From NCBI RefSeq assembly GCF_014645795.1, contig NZ_BMMK01000024.1, positions 1 through 64,000 on the forward strand: 64,000 bases of DNA, read 5' to 3'. Of this stretch, positions 25,130-34,043 are shown piece after piece (the first letter of the stretch is position 1; every line of letters begins with the position of its first letter). The notes under the pieces were generated by a model that was not told where the DNA came from, made no database searches, and saw nothing but the letters and a program-made list of their open reading frames with translations. A program made the position numbers and the translations under genes. This DNA comes from Longimycelium tulufanense. Lineage in GTDB: Bacteria; Actinomycetota; Actinomycetes; Mycobacteriales; Pseudonocardiaceae.

Positions 25130-25959
25130 GCGGGATGGGGGCAACCACGGGCACCAACGGTGTCGTGGCTCACGGTGACAGCGCTCGTCGGTCGTGGGGT
25201 GCCTCGCACGGCACCGCGTTCGGTTCCGGTGATCCGGTCACGCTCGTCGTGCCCGGACTCGGTGCGACCTCCGGCGAGTCCCGCATCCCCGCCTCCGGCG
25301 TCCCCGGAACCCGGGTCGTCGTCACGCTCCCCTCCCACGGTGACGCCCCGGACGCTGTGCCGGGTTACTGGACATATCCGCACATGGCGGCAGACGTTCT
25401 CGCCATCGCGAATGAAACGGGCGCAACCCGCGCCATCGGGACATCGTTGGGCGCCGGCGCGCTGACCAGGATCGTTGCCGAGCAGCCGGATCGGTTCGAA
25501 CGCCTCGGTCTCCTGCTCCCCGCCGTGTTCGACCGGCCCCGTGCCACGCCCGCGGTGTGGGCGATGGAACGCCTTGCCGAGGCCGTCGCGGAAGTCGAGC
25601 GAACCGGGGATCGGCAGGCACTGCGTGACGTGGTGCTGGCCGAGGTTCCCGAGGGCGCTGCTGTTGGGGATCACATCGAGCAACGCGTGGCCGCTCTGCT
25701 GCGGCTGGGTCCTGCACTGCGGGCATTGCCCGACCAGGTTCCGCTCGCGGGGCTGGGGGATGCCGCCGACATGCTCGCCGAGGCGCGGCTACCGGTGCTG
25801 GTCATCGGGGCGACCCGGGACCCGCTGCACCCGGAACAGGTGGCGAAGGCGACCGCCGCGGCCCTGCCCGGGGCCCGACTGGAACTGATCGACTCCCCGG
25901 CGCCGATGATCACCCACCGCCGGCACCTGCGCGCGCTGATCACCGACTTCCTGGCATAG
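25123..25959 (+). CDS. Alpha/beta hydrolase
   Basis: About 278 residues from ATG 25123, overlapping the end of the DUF2516 gene (GTG 25126 and ATG 25135 are possible starts). The fold shows the strand 'VTLVVPGLGATSGESR', the nucleophile elbow 'AIGTSLGAGAL' (Ser), the acid in 'VIGATRDPLHP' and a His in 'PMITHRRHL'. The oxyanion region is 'PGLG' rather than His-Gly. The substrate is unknown; coupling to the DUF2516 gene suggests co-transcription. Confidence 0.8.
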   Translation: MVSGMGATTGTNGVVAHGDSARRSWGASHGTAFGSGDPVTLVVPGLGATSGESRIPASGVPGTRVVVTLPSHGDAPDAVPGYWTYPHMAADVLAIANETGATRAIGTSLGAGALTRIVAEQPDRFERLGLLLPAVFDRPRATPAVWAMERLAEAVAEVERTGDRQALRDVVLAEVPEGAAVGDHIEQRVAALLRLGPALRALPDQVPLAGLGDAADMLAEARLPVLVIGATRDPLHPEQVAKATAAALPGARLELIDSPAPMITHRRHLRALITDFLA

Positions 25960-25991
25960 CCGCGAGGCCGGCCCATCCACATCGCCCACAG

Positions 25992-26086
25992 TTATCCACA
26001 GCCCGTGATCATGCCCTTGACCTGCGACTTTGGTGATCACTACGCTCGACTTGGGCTCGCGAGACCCAGGGCGGGCGGGGGCGTGC
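25992..26086 (+). repeat. Dispersed 80-base repeat with DnaA-box-like lead, copy A
   Basis: Bases 26007-26086 match 42173-42252 in reverse complement at 75 of 80 positions. Just upstream, TTATCCACA (25992-26000) is a perfect DnaA box, and the TCCACAG core is kept at the same spacing in the second copy. The unit contains GTGATCA...TGATCAC and GGGCTCGCGAGACCC inverted repeats. It fills most of the 246-base gap before the DJ-1 family gene and has no coding frame. Confidence 0.8.
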
Positions 26087-26205
26087 CTGGAGTACGAACG
26101 TTGCACCTTTCCGGTCGGCAGGCCGTCGCGGTTGACCGGGATCGGGCCGATCGCAGGGGCTGACCGGCGGTTTTGCCGATCGTGCCAGTGGGGTACGCCC
26201 AGCCC

Positions 26206-26760
26206 ATGGCTGCGCAGAGGAACCTCATCGCGTTCCTGGTCGACCAGGTGGGCATCGAGCAGGTGGAGCTGACCGACCCCTGGCAGGCGGTACAGGACGC
26301 CGGCGCCACACCCCGGCTGCTCGCCACCGTCCCGGACAAGGTGCGGGCCTTCCACCACCTCAACCCGGGCGACGAGTTCGAGGTCGACGTACGGGTCTCC
26401 GACGCCGATCCCGTGGAGTACGGCGGGCTCGTCGTGCCCGGTGGCGTGGCCAACGCGGACAAGCTGCGGATGAACGCCCACGCCGTGCGGTTCGTCCGGT
26501 CCTTCGTCGATGCCGGCAAACCCGTCGCCGTGATCTGCCACGGTGCCTGGGTGCTCGTCGAGGCCGACGTCGTGCGCGGCAAGACCCTGACTTCCTACCC
26601 CAGTCTCGCCACCGACATCCGCAACGCGGGTGGCGAGTGGGTCGACCGGGAAGTCGTGGTCGGTACGGAGAACGGCTGGACGCTGGTCACCAGCCGGACG
26701 CCCAAGGACCTCAAGGCGTTCGACCGTGAGGCGTTGCGGGCGTTCGGGCTGGGTGACTGA
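26206..26760 (+). CDS. DJ-1/PfpI family protein
   Basis: A 184-residue class I glutamine-amidotransferase-like protein. 'LIAFLVDQVGIEQVELTDPW' carries the conserved Glu, 'YGGLVVPGGVANADKLR' the Gly-rich turn, and 'PVAVICHGAWVLVEADVVRG' the nucleophile Cys-His elbow. These proteins are deglycases, glyoxalases or intracellular peptidases; which one applies is not decidable here. ATG 26206 is chosen; a TACGCC hexamer lies six bases upstream. Confidence 0.9.
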   Translation: MAAQRNLIAFLVDQVGIEQVELTDPWQAVQDAGATPRLLATVPDKVRAFHHLNPGDEFEVDVRVSDADPVEYGGLVVPGGVANADKLRMNAHAVRFVRSFVDAGKPVAVICHGAWVLVEADVVRGKTLTSYPSLATDIRNAGGEWVDREVVVGTENGWTLVTSRTPKDLKAFDREALRAFGLGD

Positions 26761-26806
26761 CCGGACAGCGGACGGCGACGCGTTCCCGCGCGCCTAGGCT
26801 CCCCGC

Positions 26807-27364
26807 ATGATGTGGAGCGTTGCCGGTCAACTCCGTGCCGAGCCCGCAGCCGATCGACTCGACCTGCTGGCTACCCCGGTTGCCGAAGCTCTCCGGGCAC
26901 TTCCCGAGGCGGACGTGGCGCGCTGCGGTGTCGCCGAGATCGACCCGGCGCTCGCCGACACCGCCGCACTCTGCGAACACCTGCGCGTTCCGCTCCATGC
27001 GTCGGCGAACTGCGTTGTGGTGTCCGGGAAGCGAGCTGGCGAGGTGCGTTATGCCGCCTGCGTTGTCCTCGCGACGACCCGGGTCGACGTGAACAACACG
27101 GTTCGGCGTCGCCTGGACGTGCGGAAGGCGTCCTTCGCGCCGATGGACGACGCTGTGGCGCGGACCGGCACGGAGTACGGCGGAATCACCCCGCTCGGGT
27201 TGCCGGCGGAATGGCCGTTGCTCCTCGATCCGGCGGTGGCGGACTCAACAGAGCTGGTGGTGGGAAGCGGGGTGCGGCGGAGCAAGCTGCTGCTCCCCGG
27301 GGACCTGCTGGCCAGGCTCCCGCGCGCCGAAATCCTCGACGGGCTCGGCATTCCCACGACCTGA
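26807..27364 (+). CDS. YbaK/EbsC-domain protein (possible aminoacyl-tRNA deacylase)
   Basis: A 185-residue protein with the YbaK fold: 'ANCVVVSGKRAGEVRYAACV', 'NTVRRRLDVRKASFAPMDDA' (Lys and the adjacent segment), 'GTEYGGITPLGLP' and 'ELVVGSGVRRSKLLLPGDLL'. Relatives hydrolyse mischarged aminoacyl-tRNA in trans. TAGGCT (26795-26800) ends six bases before ATG 26807, indicating a leaderless transcript. Confidence 0.85.
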   Translation: MMWSVAGQLRAEPAADRLDLLATPVAEALRALPEADVARCGVAEIDPALADTAALCEHLRVPLHASANCVVVSGKRAGEVRYAACVVLATTRVDVNNTVRRRLDVRKASFAPMDDAVARTGTEYGGITPLGLPAEWPLLLDPAVADSTELVVGSGVRRSKLLLPGDLLARLPRAEILDGLGIPTT

Positions 27365-27603
27365 TCTCTCCCACCGGGTCGGGTGAGGCTGAGCCAGGAC
27401 CCGGTGACCACCGGCGGGGGCCACGGGCCGCACCCCGCACAGCACGGCCGACAGATCGCGGCCTGCCCCCGCACAGGCGGACCTCCCAGTCCCAAAGCCA
27501 GCGGGCTTCGTCCCCACAGACACGCGGCTGGCTAGCCACCTCGTCCCCTCGTCGTCGCCAGGCCCTGGGAAGACGCCGGTCCTCGCCCCGCACAAGCACA
27601 CGA

Positions 27604-27646
27604 GGCGGGCGAGGCCTGCGCTCCTTGCCCGCAGACCTCGCCCGCC
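27604..27646. terminator. Strong hairpin between convergent genes
   Basis: GGCGGGCGAGG (27604-27614) pairs perfectly with CCTCGCCCGCC (27636-27646), with an inner CTGCG/CGCAG stem. It lies ten bases after the stop of the minus-strand gene at 27656. There is no T-tract, but hairpin-only terminators are common in actinobacteria. It could serve both converging genes. The rest of the 290-base gap shows nothing else. Confidence 0.65.
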
Positions 27647-27655
27647 CACTCGTCG

Positions 27656-28207
27656 TTACCAGGCCGTGGGACCGCCGAACCGGATCCAGATCTGCCACGA
27701 CGCGGCCCGCGCGTACTCCGCCGCCGCCCGCAGGGCCAACGTGACCAGCGGATTCCGTGCCAGCGGCGCGGTGAGGTCCTGCACCGCGTCGGCGAGCCGC
27801 ACGAGTGTGTCGAGCACCGGGTGGCCGTCCGGGTCGGTCACCGCGACCGCGGCCCGCTCCCGGAGGAGCCGGACCAGCGCGAGATCCTCCCGTAGCCGGG
27901 CGACCTCCTCGGCGTCGAGCACCCGATCCAGCTCGGCGCAGGCGTGCTCGGCCATCTGCGAGCCGAACGCGAACGCATCCAGCTGTTGCTCGCTGGCCTC
28001 GGCGTTGTCGTGGAGCAGGGCGCACACCAGCCCGACGGTGGCCAGCCCCCGGCGCGCGGTCAGGAGCCGGTCCCGCACCACCAGGACCTCGGCCCGCCGC
28101 ACCGCGGCCGCGGTTGCGACCACGTACTTGACCAGCGGATCCTCGTCCGCTCCCGGCCGGGTCGGCGCGCCTGCGTCGTGGGTGTCAGGGCTTGCGTAGA
28201 GGGTCAT
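27656..28207 (-). CDS. Hypothetical helical protein
   Basis: A 183-residue soluble, mostly helical protein with no domain I recognise. Features are 'PLVKYVVATAAAVRRAEVLV', 'GLVCALLHDNAEASEQQLDA' and a C-terminus 'AASWQIWIRFGGPTAW'. The start is ATG 28207 behind GGTGAG. It reads in the same direction as purU but 105 bases separate them. The codon pattern is normal for the window, so it is probably real. Confidence 0.6.
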   Translation of the reverse strand: MTLYASPDTHDAGAPTRPGADEDPLVKYVVATAAAVRRAEVLVVRDRLLTARRGLATVGLVCALLHDNAEASEQQLDAFAFGSQMAEHACAELDRVLDAEEVARLREDLALVRLLRERAAVAVTDPDGHPVLDTLVRLADAVQDLTAPLARNPLVTLALRAAAEYARAASWQIWIRFGGPTAW

Positions 28208-28311
28208 GAACTCACCGGGCACCCTCTACTTGTCGGTCATCCGCCAGTGGATCTCAAGGGAAGATCGGCCGCTCTTGCGCCGACCGGCTCCCGACGGACG
28301 ATCAACGGCGG

Positions 28312-29196
28312 TCAGTGGAAGACGACCGTGCGGTTACCGTGCACCAGGACACGGTCCTCGAGATGCCAGCGCAACCCGCGCGCCAGCACGACCTTCTCGA
28401 TGTCACGCCCCTTGCGCACCATGTCGGGCACCGCGTCGGCGTGGTCCACCCGGATCACGTCCTGCTCGATGATCGGCCCGGCGTCCAGCTCGGCCGTCAC
28501 GTAGTGGCAGGTCGCGCCCACCAGCTTCACGCCCCGCGCGTGCGCCTGGTGGTAGGGCCGGGCGCCGACGAACGACGGCAGGAAGCTGTGATGGATGTTG
28601 ATCGCGCGGCCAGCCCACTCCTCGCACAGCTCCGTCGGCAGCACCTGCATGAACCGCGCGAGCACCACCGCGTGCGGATCGTGCGCCTCGACGAGCCGCC
28701 GGACCTCGCCGAACGCGGCGGCCTTCGCGTCCGGATCGGTGCCGGCCCGCGGGAAGGGCACGTGATGGAACGGAATGCCGTGCGCACGGGTGATGTCGGC
28801 CAGGTCAGGATGGTTGCCGATGACGGCGGGCACGTCCACGTCCAGCTCGCCCGAAGCGACCCGGCCGAGCAGGTCGTACAGGCAGTGCCCGGCCCTGGAC
28901 ACCAGGATCATCGCGCGCTTGCGCTCGGCGGTGTCGGTGACCCGCCAGTCGGTCTGCTCGCCCAACTCCCGCGCCACCTCGGCGAACCGGGCGCGCAGCT
29001 CGGCGACGTCGAACGGCAGTGAATCGGCGCGCACCTCCTGCCGGGTGAAGAACCAGCCGGTGTCCGGGTCCGCGTGGTAGGCGGCCTCAATGATCCATCC
29101 GCCGTGCTCGGCCAGGAAGTTGGCGATGGCGGCGACGATGCCGGTGCGGTCCGGGCAGCCAAGGGAGATGACGTAACGGCGTTCAGGCGCTGACAC
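28312..29196 (-). CDS. purU: Formyltetrahydrofolate deformylase
   Basis: A 294-residue PurU. The N-terminal ACT domain has 'VISLGCPDRTGIVAAIANFL'. The C-terminal formyltransferase-like domain has 'KRAMILVSRAGHCLYDLLGR', 'AVIGNHPDL', 'LARFMQVLPTELCEEWAGR', 'INIHHSFLPSFVGARPYHQA' (Asn and His of the active site) and 'DAGPIIEQDV' (Asp). It hydrolyses 10-formyl-THF to formate and THF, balancing one-carbon pools and supplying formate. GTG start at 29196. Confidence 0.96.
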   Translation of the reverse strand: MSAPERRYVISLGCPDRTGIVAAIANFLAEHGGWIIEAAYHADPDTGWFFTRQEVRADSLPFDVAELRARFAEVARELGEQTDWRVTDTAERKRAMILVSRAGHCLYDLLGRVASGELDVDVPAVIGNHPDLADITRAHGIPFHHVPFPRAGTDPDAKAAAFGEVRRLVEAHDPHAVVLARFMQVLPTELCEEWAGRAINIHHSFLPSFVGARPYHQAHARGVKLVGATCHYVTAELDAGPIIEQDVIRVDHADAVPDMVRKGRDIEKVVLARGLRWHLEDRVLVHGNRTVVFH

Positions 29197-29225
29197 GCGA
29201 GGGATTCTCGCAGGTCAGCCAGTGG

Positions 29226-29981
29226 TCACCGGCCGCGGGCCGCGGCCAGCAGCTCAGCGTCGCCACTGACGATGGCGTGGTGTGGCCGGCCCCAGGCCGC
29301 CCGGTAGACCGCGTCCGCGTTGCCGGCCACGGTGGCGTCGGCATCCACCACGTCCACGTGCCGGCTGGTCTGCGGCAACTGCTCCGGCTCCAGCCGGACC
29401 AGCCAGGCCCGACCGATGTCGACCGCGTGGAACAGCACCGTGCCGCGCAGAGTGGACTGTGCCCAGGCGGTGACGTGCGACGGCACGACGTGCAGCAGCA
29501 CCTCGTCGATTCCGTCGGCGGCGAACTCCGCCGGGAACGCCAGCTCCGGCACGTCGTTCCCGCCGTGTTCGGCAGCGGCACACGCGTGTTCGACGTCGAG
29601 CCGGTGCATGGCGGCCTCGTGCGCCTGCCGGCGGGACCAGAAGCCGACGGTGGCGGGTGCGACCGGCGAGAACACCCAGGCGGGCGCCGCCGGATCGGCG
29701 CCGGCCAGGAAGTCGAGCATCCGACCGCGGTAGTCGTCCCACCAGTCGAGCAGCTCCGCCCACTCCTCGGGTGGTCGCGGTGCCGGCCTCGGGTTCTCGG
29801 GGTCGGCGGCGGAGAGGTTCTCCAGCACCCAACCGTGCACCCGGGCGATGTGCCGGACCAGCCGGTGCACGGTCCACTCCGGACAGGTGGGCACCGTTGC
29901 CCCGGGCCCCACCGCCACGGCGGCCGCCCGCAACGCCTCGGAATGCTCCCGGATCCGCTCCACGTAGTCGGCGTGCTCCAC
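29226..29981 (-). CDS. Maleylpyruvate isomerase-family mycothiol-dependent enzyme
   Basis: A 251-residue DinB/MDMPI-fold protein. The N-terminal domain has 'VPTCPEWTVHRLVRHIARVH' and 'HRLDVEHA', whose His residues form the metal site of the family; a C-terminal domain of about 100 residues follows. These enzymes use mycothiol as cofactor for isomerisation, conjugation or detoxification. The mshA gene at 37743 is consistent with a mycothiol producer. The substrate is unknown. It lies 29 bases upstream of purU and may share its transcript. Confidence 0.85.
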   Translation of the reverse strand: MEHADYVERIREHSEALRAAAVAVGPGATVPTCPEWTVHRLVRHIARVHGWVLENLSAADPENPRPAPRPPEEWAELLDWWDDYRGRMLDFLAGADPAAPAWVFSPVAPATVGFWSRRQAHEAAMHRLDVEHACAAAEHGGNDVPELAFPAEFAADGIDEVLLHVVPSHVTAWAQSTLRGTVLFHAVDIGRAWLVRLEPEQLPQTSRHVDVVDADATVAGNADAVYRAAWGRPHHAIVSGDAELLAAARGR

Positions 29982-30035
29982 GAATTCGAGCCTAACGGTG
30001 ATCTCGGTCGCCCCGCCGCGCCGCGTTCCCCCGAA

Positions 30036-30950
30036 TCAGGGGGAGGGGGCCGGTCGGGCCGGGGCCACCGCCGACCAGGGCAGGGTCACCTCGCCGAGCC
30101 GCCACCGCCGCCAACGGTCGAGCACCGGCCACCCCTGATCGGCCAGCAGCCGCACGGTTTCCGCCCAGCGGGCGCGCGGTCCGAACGGGGCGAACGGCGC
30201 GGCCTTCGCCCAGCACACGTCCAGCTCCGCCAGCAACGCATACACCCGCTCACCCGCAACGTTGCGGTGGATCAGCGACTTGGGGAGCCGTTCCGCCAGA
30301 TCGGAAGGGGTGTCGATGGTCGAGGGGCGGCAGGCCATCGTGAAGGTGCGCGGCCCGCCCACATCCAGCGTCACCCAGCAACAGCGCCGGCCGATCTCGT
30401 CACAGGTGCCCTCCACCAGCAGGCCACCCGGGGCGAGCCGGTCGAGCAACGTCCGCCACGCCGGGGCCGCCTGCTCCTCGGGGTACTGCCGCAGCACGTT
30501 GAACGCCCGCACCAGGACGGGACGTCGCCCCGCCAGCTCGAAACCGCCCCGCCCGAACTCCAGGCGGGGCGGGGCGGCGGCCGGCCGCGCCGCGGCCACC
30601 CGCTCCGGGTCGATCTCCAGACCCAGCACCCGCACGTCCGCGCGCAGCACCCGCAGCCGCTCGGCCAGCTCGACCGTGGTGACCGGGGACGAGCCGTACC
30701 CGAGGTCCACCACGAGCGGGTCGGCCGCGCCGCGCACCACGTCCGCGACCCACGGCGTACCCACCAGCCACCGGTCGATCCGGCGCAGCCGGTTGGGGTT
30801 CGTCGTCCCGCGGGTGGCGAGCCCGAGCGCGCGGGCACGGCCTGCGGCCAACCGCGGTTTCCGTTTCCGGCGCGAGGTTTGCCCGCAGGACTCCGATGTC
30901 CGTCGTACGGTCGGTTCCGGGTGCCGGGCCGTCAGCTCCTGCCCGCTCAC
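30036..30950 (-). CDS. SAM-dependent methyltransferase, class I
   Basis: A 304-residue protein. After a basic N-terminus, 'DPLVVDLGYGSSPVTTVELA' is SAM motif I, 'VRVLGLEIDPERVAAA' motif II, and 'PVLVRAFNVLRQYPEEQ' the post-motif with an Arg-x-Phe-Asn core in place of the common DPPY. The GTG start at 30950 overlaps the DUF2505 stop, so the two are co-translated. The substrate is unknown. Confidence 0.8.
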   Translation of the reverse strand: MSGQELTARHPEPTVRRTSESCGQTSRRKRKPRLAAGRARALGLATRGTTNPNRLRRIDRWLVGTPWVADVVRGAADPLVVDLGYGSSPVTTVELAERLRVLRADVRVLGLEIDPERVAAARPAAAPPRLEFGRGGFELAGRRPVLVRAFNVLRQYPEEQAAPAWRTLLDRLAPGGLLVEGTCDEIGRRCCWVTLDVGGPRTFTMACRPSTIDTPSDLAERLPKSLIHRNVAGERVYALLAELDVCWAKAAPFAPFGPRARWAETVRLLADQGWPVLDRWRRWRLGEVTLPWSAVAPARPAPSP

Positions 30951-31450
30951 CGCTGTTCGTCGAGCCAGCCGACGGTGAACGCGTGCTCGGCGACCAGCAG
31001 CGTCCGCACCTGGTCGATGACGACTGCCTCCACCTTGCCGCCCACGAACGGCACCTTGACCGTGGCGGTGATGCGGATCCGGGCCCGACAGCCCTCGCCG
31101 TGGTCGGTCAGCACGACGGTGCCGTCGATGACCGCCGGGGTCCGTGGCACGGTTGCGTGGACGGTCGCGGTCGCACCGTCGGCAGTGGGCTGCCACACCT
31201 CTGTGCGTTCGATCACGAGGTCACCGCCCACGACCGCCTGCACGAAGGACGGCAGCTTGTCGCTCGGGACGCCCTGCCGCAGCACAGCCTTGCCGCCGCC
31301 GTCTCCGGACGGCTCCACAACGACCAGCTCGGCGTCGAGTCCGCCCAGTTCGTCCAGCCGGGCCCGCAGGTATGCCTCGTCGACCAGGGCCGCGCGCACC
31401 TCGGCGGCCGGGCGCGGGTAGTCGAACGCGGTCTCGGTGCTGGTCGCCAT
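30947..31450 (-). CDS. DUF2505 (SRPBCC-fold) protein, Rv0481c-like
   Basis: A 167-residue protein of the START/SRPBCC-type DUF2505 family: 'STETAFDYPRPAAEVRAALV', 'YLRARLDELGGLDAELVVVE' and a long amphipathic C-terminal helix 'GKVEAVVIDQVRTLLVAEHA'. Ligand and function are unknown. It is divergent from murB, the same arrangement as Rv0481c-Rv0482 in M. tuberculosis. Confidence 0.85.
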   Translation of the reverse strand: MATSTETAFDYPRPAAEVRAALVDEAYLRARLDELGGLDAELVVVEPSGDGGGKAVLRQGVPSDKLPSFVQAVVGGDLVIERTEVWQPTADGATATVHATVPRTPAVIDGTVVLTDHGEGCRARIRITATVKVPFVGGKVEAVVIDQVRTLLVAEHAFTVGWLDEQR

Positions 31451-31475
31451 GCCCCGCAGGCTACCGTTGGGCGTC

Positions 31476-32582
31476 GTGACTACCCCCCTGCCCAGCGCAT
31501 CCCGTACCGGCTGTGCGGTCCAGGAGGCCGTCCCGCTGTCCGACTACACGACACTGCGCCTGGGCGGCCCGGCCGCCTGGTTCGTGACCGCGGAACGCGC
31601 CACCGACCTGGTCGAGGTGGTGCGGGCCGCCGACGATGCGGGTGAACCACTGCTGGTGGTCGGCGGGGGCTCCAACCTGGTCATCTCCGACGAGGGCTTC
31701 GACGGCACCGTGGTCCGGGTGGCGACCCGCGGGCGCCAGGTCGACAGCGTCGCCGACGGCGTGGTGGAGCTGACCGTCGAGGCGGGCGAGGACTGGGACG
31801 AGGTCGTCGCCGACACGGTGTCCCGCGGGCTGGGTGGCCTGGAGTGCCTGTCCGGCATCCCCGGCCAGGTCGGCGCCACGCCGGTGCAGAACGTGGGCGC
31901 GTACGGCGTCGAGGTGTCGGATCTGCTGCGGTCGGTCGACCTGCTCGAGCGCTCCTCGGGCAAGGTGATCCAGGTCCGGGCGGCGGACCTCGGCCTGGCG
32001 TACCGGACGAGCATCCTCAGGGGCACCGACAGTGCGGTGGTCCTGCGCGTTCGCTTCGCCCTGCGGCAGGACGCGAGCTCGGCGCCGATCCGCTACCACG
32101 AGCTGGCTCGGGTTCTGGGCGTCGAGCCGGGCTCCCGGGTGCCGGCCGCACGGGCCCGCGAGGCGGTGCTGGAGCTGCGCCGGGGCAAGGGCATGGTGCT
32201 CGACCCCGACGACCACGACACGTGGAGCGCCGGTTCGTTCTTCACCAACCCGATCGTCCCGGACACCGCGCTGCCGGACGTGCTCGGCGCCATCGCCGCG
32301 CGGCTCGGCCCGGACGTGCGGGTACCAACGTTCCCGGGCGGCGCGGGGCGGACGAAGCTCTCCGCGGCATGGCTCATCGAGCGCGCCGGGTTCCGCCGGG
32401 GCCATGCCGGGCCGGGAGGCCGGGTTGCGTTGTCCAGCCGACACACCCTGGCGTTGACGAACCGGGGCGGAGCGCGGACCGAGGATCTGCTGTCGCTGGC
32501 GCGGGAGGTGCGCGACGGCGTGCGGGCGGCCTTCGACGTGACGCTGCACCCGGAGCCGTTGCTGGTCGGCTGCCGCCTGTGA
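31476..32582 (+). CDS. murB: UDP-N-acetylenolpyruvoylglucosamine reductase
   Basis: A 368-residue MurB. It shows the FAD-binding 'LSDYTTLRLGGPAAWFV', 'LLVVGGGSNLVISDEGFDGT', 'GLGGLECLSGIPGQVGATP', 'VQNVGAYGVEVSDLL', 'YRTSILRG' and the catalytic Ser region 'TWSAGSFFTNP'; 'SAAWLIERAGF' is near the C-terminus. It reduces UDP-GlcNAc-enolpyruvate to UDP-MurNAc in peptidoglycan synthesis. TACCGT lies eight bases before GTG 31476, so the message is probably leaderless. Confidence 0.97.
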   Translation: MTTPLPSASRTGCAVQEAVPLSDYTTLRLGGPAAWFVTAERATDLVEVVRAADDAGEPLLVVGGGSNLVISDEGFDGTVVRVATRGRQVDSVADGVVELTVEAGEDWDEVVADTVSRGLGGLECLSGIPGQVGATPVQNVGAYGVEVSDLLRSVDLLERSSGKVIQVRAADLGLAYRTSILRGTDSAVVLRVRFALRQDASSAPIRYHELARVLGVEPGSRVPAARAREAVLELRRGKGMVLDPDDHDTWSAGSFFTNPIVPDTALPDVLGAIAARLGPDVRVPTFPGGAGRTKLSAAWLIERAGFRRGHAGPGGRVALSSRHTLALTNRGGARTEDLLSLAREVRDGVRAAFDVTLHPEPLLVGCRL

Positions 32583-32990
32583 GAACGCGTTGGGAACGCG
32601 TCCGAACAGCGCAGCATCGGCCGCGACTGTCCGGGCATGCGCGTCAGGCAGTCCTGATCGGTGTGCCGGCTGATCGGTCTGATCGGTGCCTTGTGCGCCG
32701 TGCCCCGGCGACGCTCGTCCCGACCGCATCCGGAGCTGCGCCGTCCCGACGTCCGGACCCGGAGTAACACCGGGCCGGAGGAGCCCGCCGGACAAGCCTG
32801 CCTCGAGGACCTCTTGAGCGAGAAAAATTCCCTGAAAGTTGCGCTCCTATCTCGAAAAGGCCGCGAAAAGTACCCCATTCGGTCAGCTAAGCCAATCGGC
32901 TGAACGGCCGATCGGGTGACGTCTGGTGACGGAGTCCTTACCCCACGTGTTCTATGGAGGTAGCGGCAGTGCCGGATCGAGGAGGTCATC
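32583..32990. other. Intergenic region upstream of the trypsin-like gene
   Basis: 408 bases with no convincing gene. The part around 32818-32900 is the most AT-rich stretch of this neighbourhood (runs such as GAGAAAAATTCCC and CGCGAAAAGTACCCC) and probably holds the promoter of the gene at 32991. AGCCAATCGGCTGA contains the inverted repeat AGCC-AAT-CGGCT. Confidence 0.4.
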
Positions 32991-34043
32991 ATGGCGAAGA
33001 ACGATGACCCGATGCGCAGGGACCAGATCCGGCCGGTCAAGCGACGCGTCGAGGACGAATTCCTCGCCCGACCCGGTGTGGTCGGCGTGGACATCGGGGA
33101 GAAGGTGACCGGGGGCCGGTCGACCGGGCGTCCCGCCATCGTCGTCTACGTGCAGCGTAAGCGCCCGGCCGATGAGGTATCCCAGTCCGAGCTGATCCCG
33201 GAAGAGATCGACGGGATCGCTACCGATGTCGTCGAGGAGGACTACGTCCTGCACCAGGTGGTGCTCCCCATCGGCTCGGAGGCGGGCACGCCCGCGCCGG
33301 CCGAGGTCGCCAGGGCGATCGTCGGCGGACTGAGTATGGGCCCGTGCCGGCCGATCCGCCTGGCACCACCGGATGTGCCGGTGCCCGGCGAGTACTCGAC
33401 CGCGGGCACCACCGGCGCGGTGGTCACCGATCGCGGCGGGAGCGGAACGGTCATGATGCTCACCAACTTCCACGTCGCGTGCGTCGACGACGCGTGGTCG
33501 GTGGGCGACACCATGGCCCATCCGTCCCGTGTGGACGGTGGGCAGTGCCCGCGGGACGTTTTCGGAACACTTGCCAGGTGCACGTTGTCCAGCCACGTCG
33601 ACGGTGCCGTGGTCGAGTTGGTCGAGTCCCGCACACACGACTGCGCCATTGCCGATCTCGGCCCGATCGCGGGTGAGGCCGAGGCGACCATCGGCATGGC
33701 GGTGCGCAAGCGTGGTCGGACGACACGCGTCACCAGCGGTCGGATCGCGTCCACGGACGCGACCCTCGCGCTGAACTACGGCAACGGCCTGGGCATCCGG
33801 ACGCTTCGCGACCAGATCCGGATCATCGCCGACCCGGTTCCCTTCGGGGACCGCGGCGACTCCGGGGCGGTGGTGGTCGACGGCGCGAACCGGGTGGTCG
33901 GCCTGTACTTCGCCGGGAGCAGGGACGGCCGTTCGGGTTTTGCCAACCCGATCGGACGGGTCCTGGAGGAGTTGGACGTGCGGCTGTGCACGCAGCCGCC
34001 GAGCCCACGAGGCCCGGACTCCGCTAAGCGCGCGGAGTCGTGA
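32991..34043 (+). CDS. Trypsin-fold serine protease-like protein without signal peptide
   Basis: A 350-residue protein. An N-terminal domain has 'GVVGVDIGEKVTGG' and 'RPAIVVYVQRKRP'. A chymotrypsin-like domain follows: His161 in 'TNFHVAC', Asp204 in 'SHVDGAVVEL' and Ser291 in 'GDRGDSGAVVVD', so a full triad is plausible. There is no signal peptide, pro-region or PDZ domain, so it should be cytoplasmic. It resembles the bacterial relatives of the plant NAL1 protein (recalled, not searched). No partner gene is adjacent and the substrate is unknown. Confidence 0.75.
   Translation: MAKNDDPMRRDQIRPVKRRVEDEFLARPGVVGVDIGEKVTGGRSTGRPAIVVYVQRKRPADEVSQSELIPEEIDGIATDVVEEDYVLHQVVLPIGSEAGTPAPAEVARAIVGGLSMGPCRPIRLAPPDVPVPGEYSTAGTTGAVVTDRGGSGTVMMLTNFHVACVDDAWSVGDTMAHPSRVDGGQCPRDVFGTLARCTLSSHVDGAVVELVESRTHDCAIADLGPIAGEAEATIGMAVRKRGRTTRVTSGRIASTDATLALNYGNGLGIRTLRDQIRIIADPVPFGDRGDSGAVVVDGANRVVGLYFAGSRDGRSGFANPIGRVLEELDVRLCTQPPSPRGPDSAKRAES

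Noticed and set aside
25992-26000. DnaA box as part of a replication origin
   Set aside because: Only one perfect box, no cluster, no dnaA/dnaN neighbours; it belongs to a dispersed repeat.
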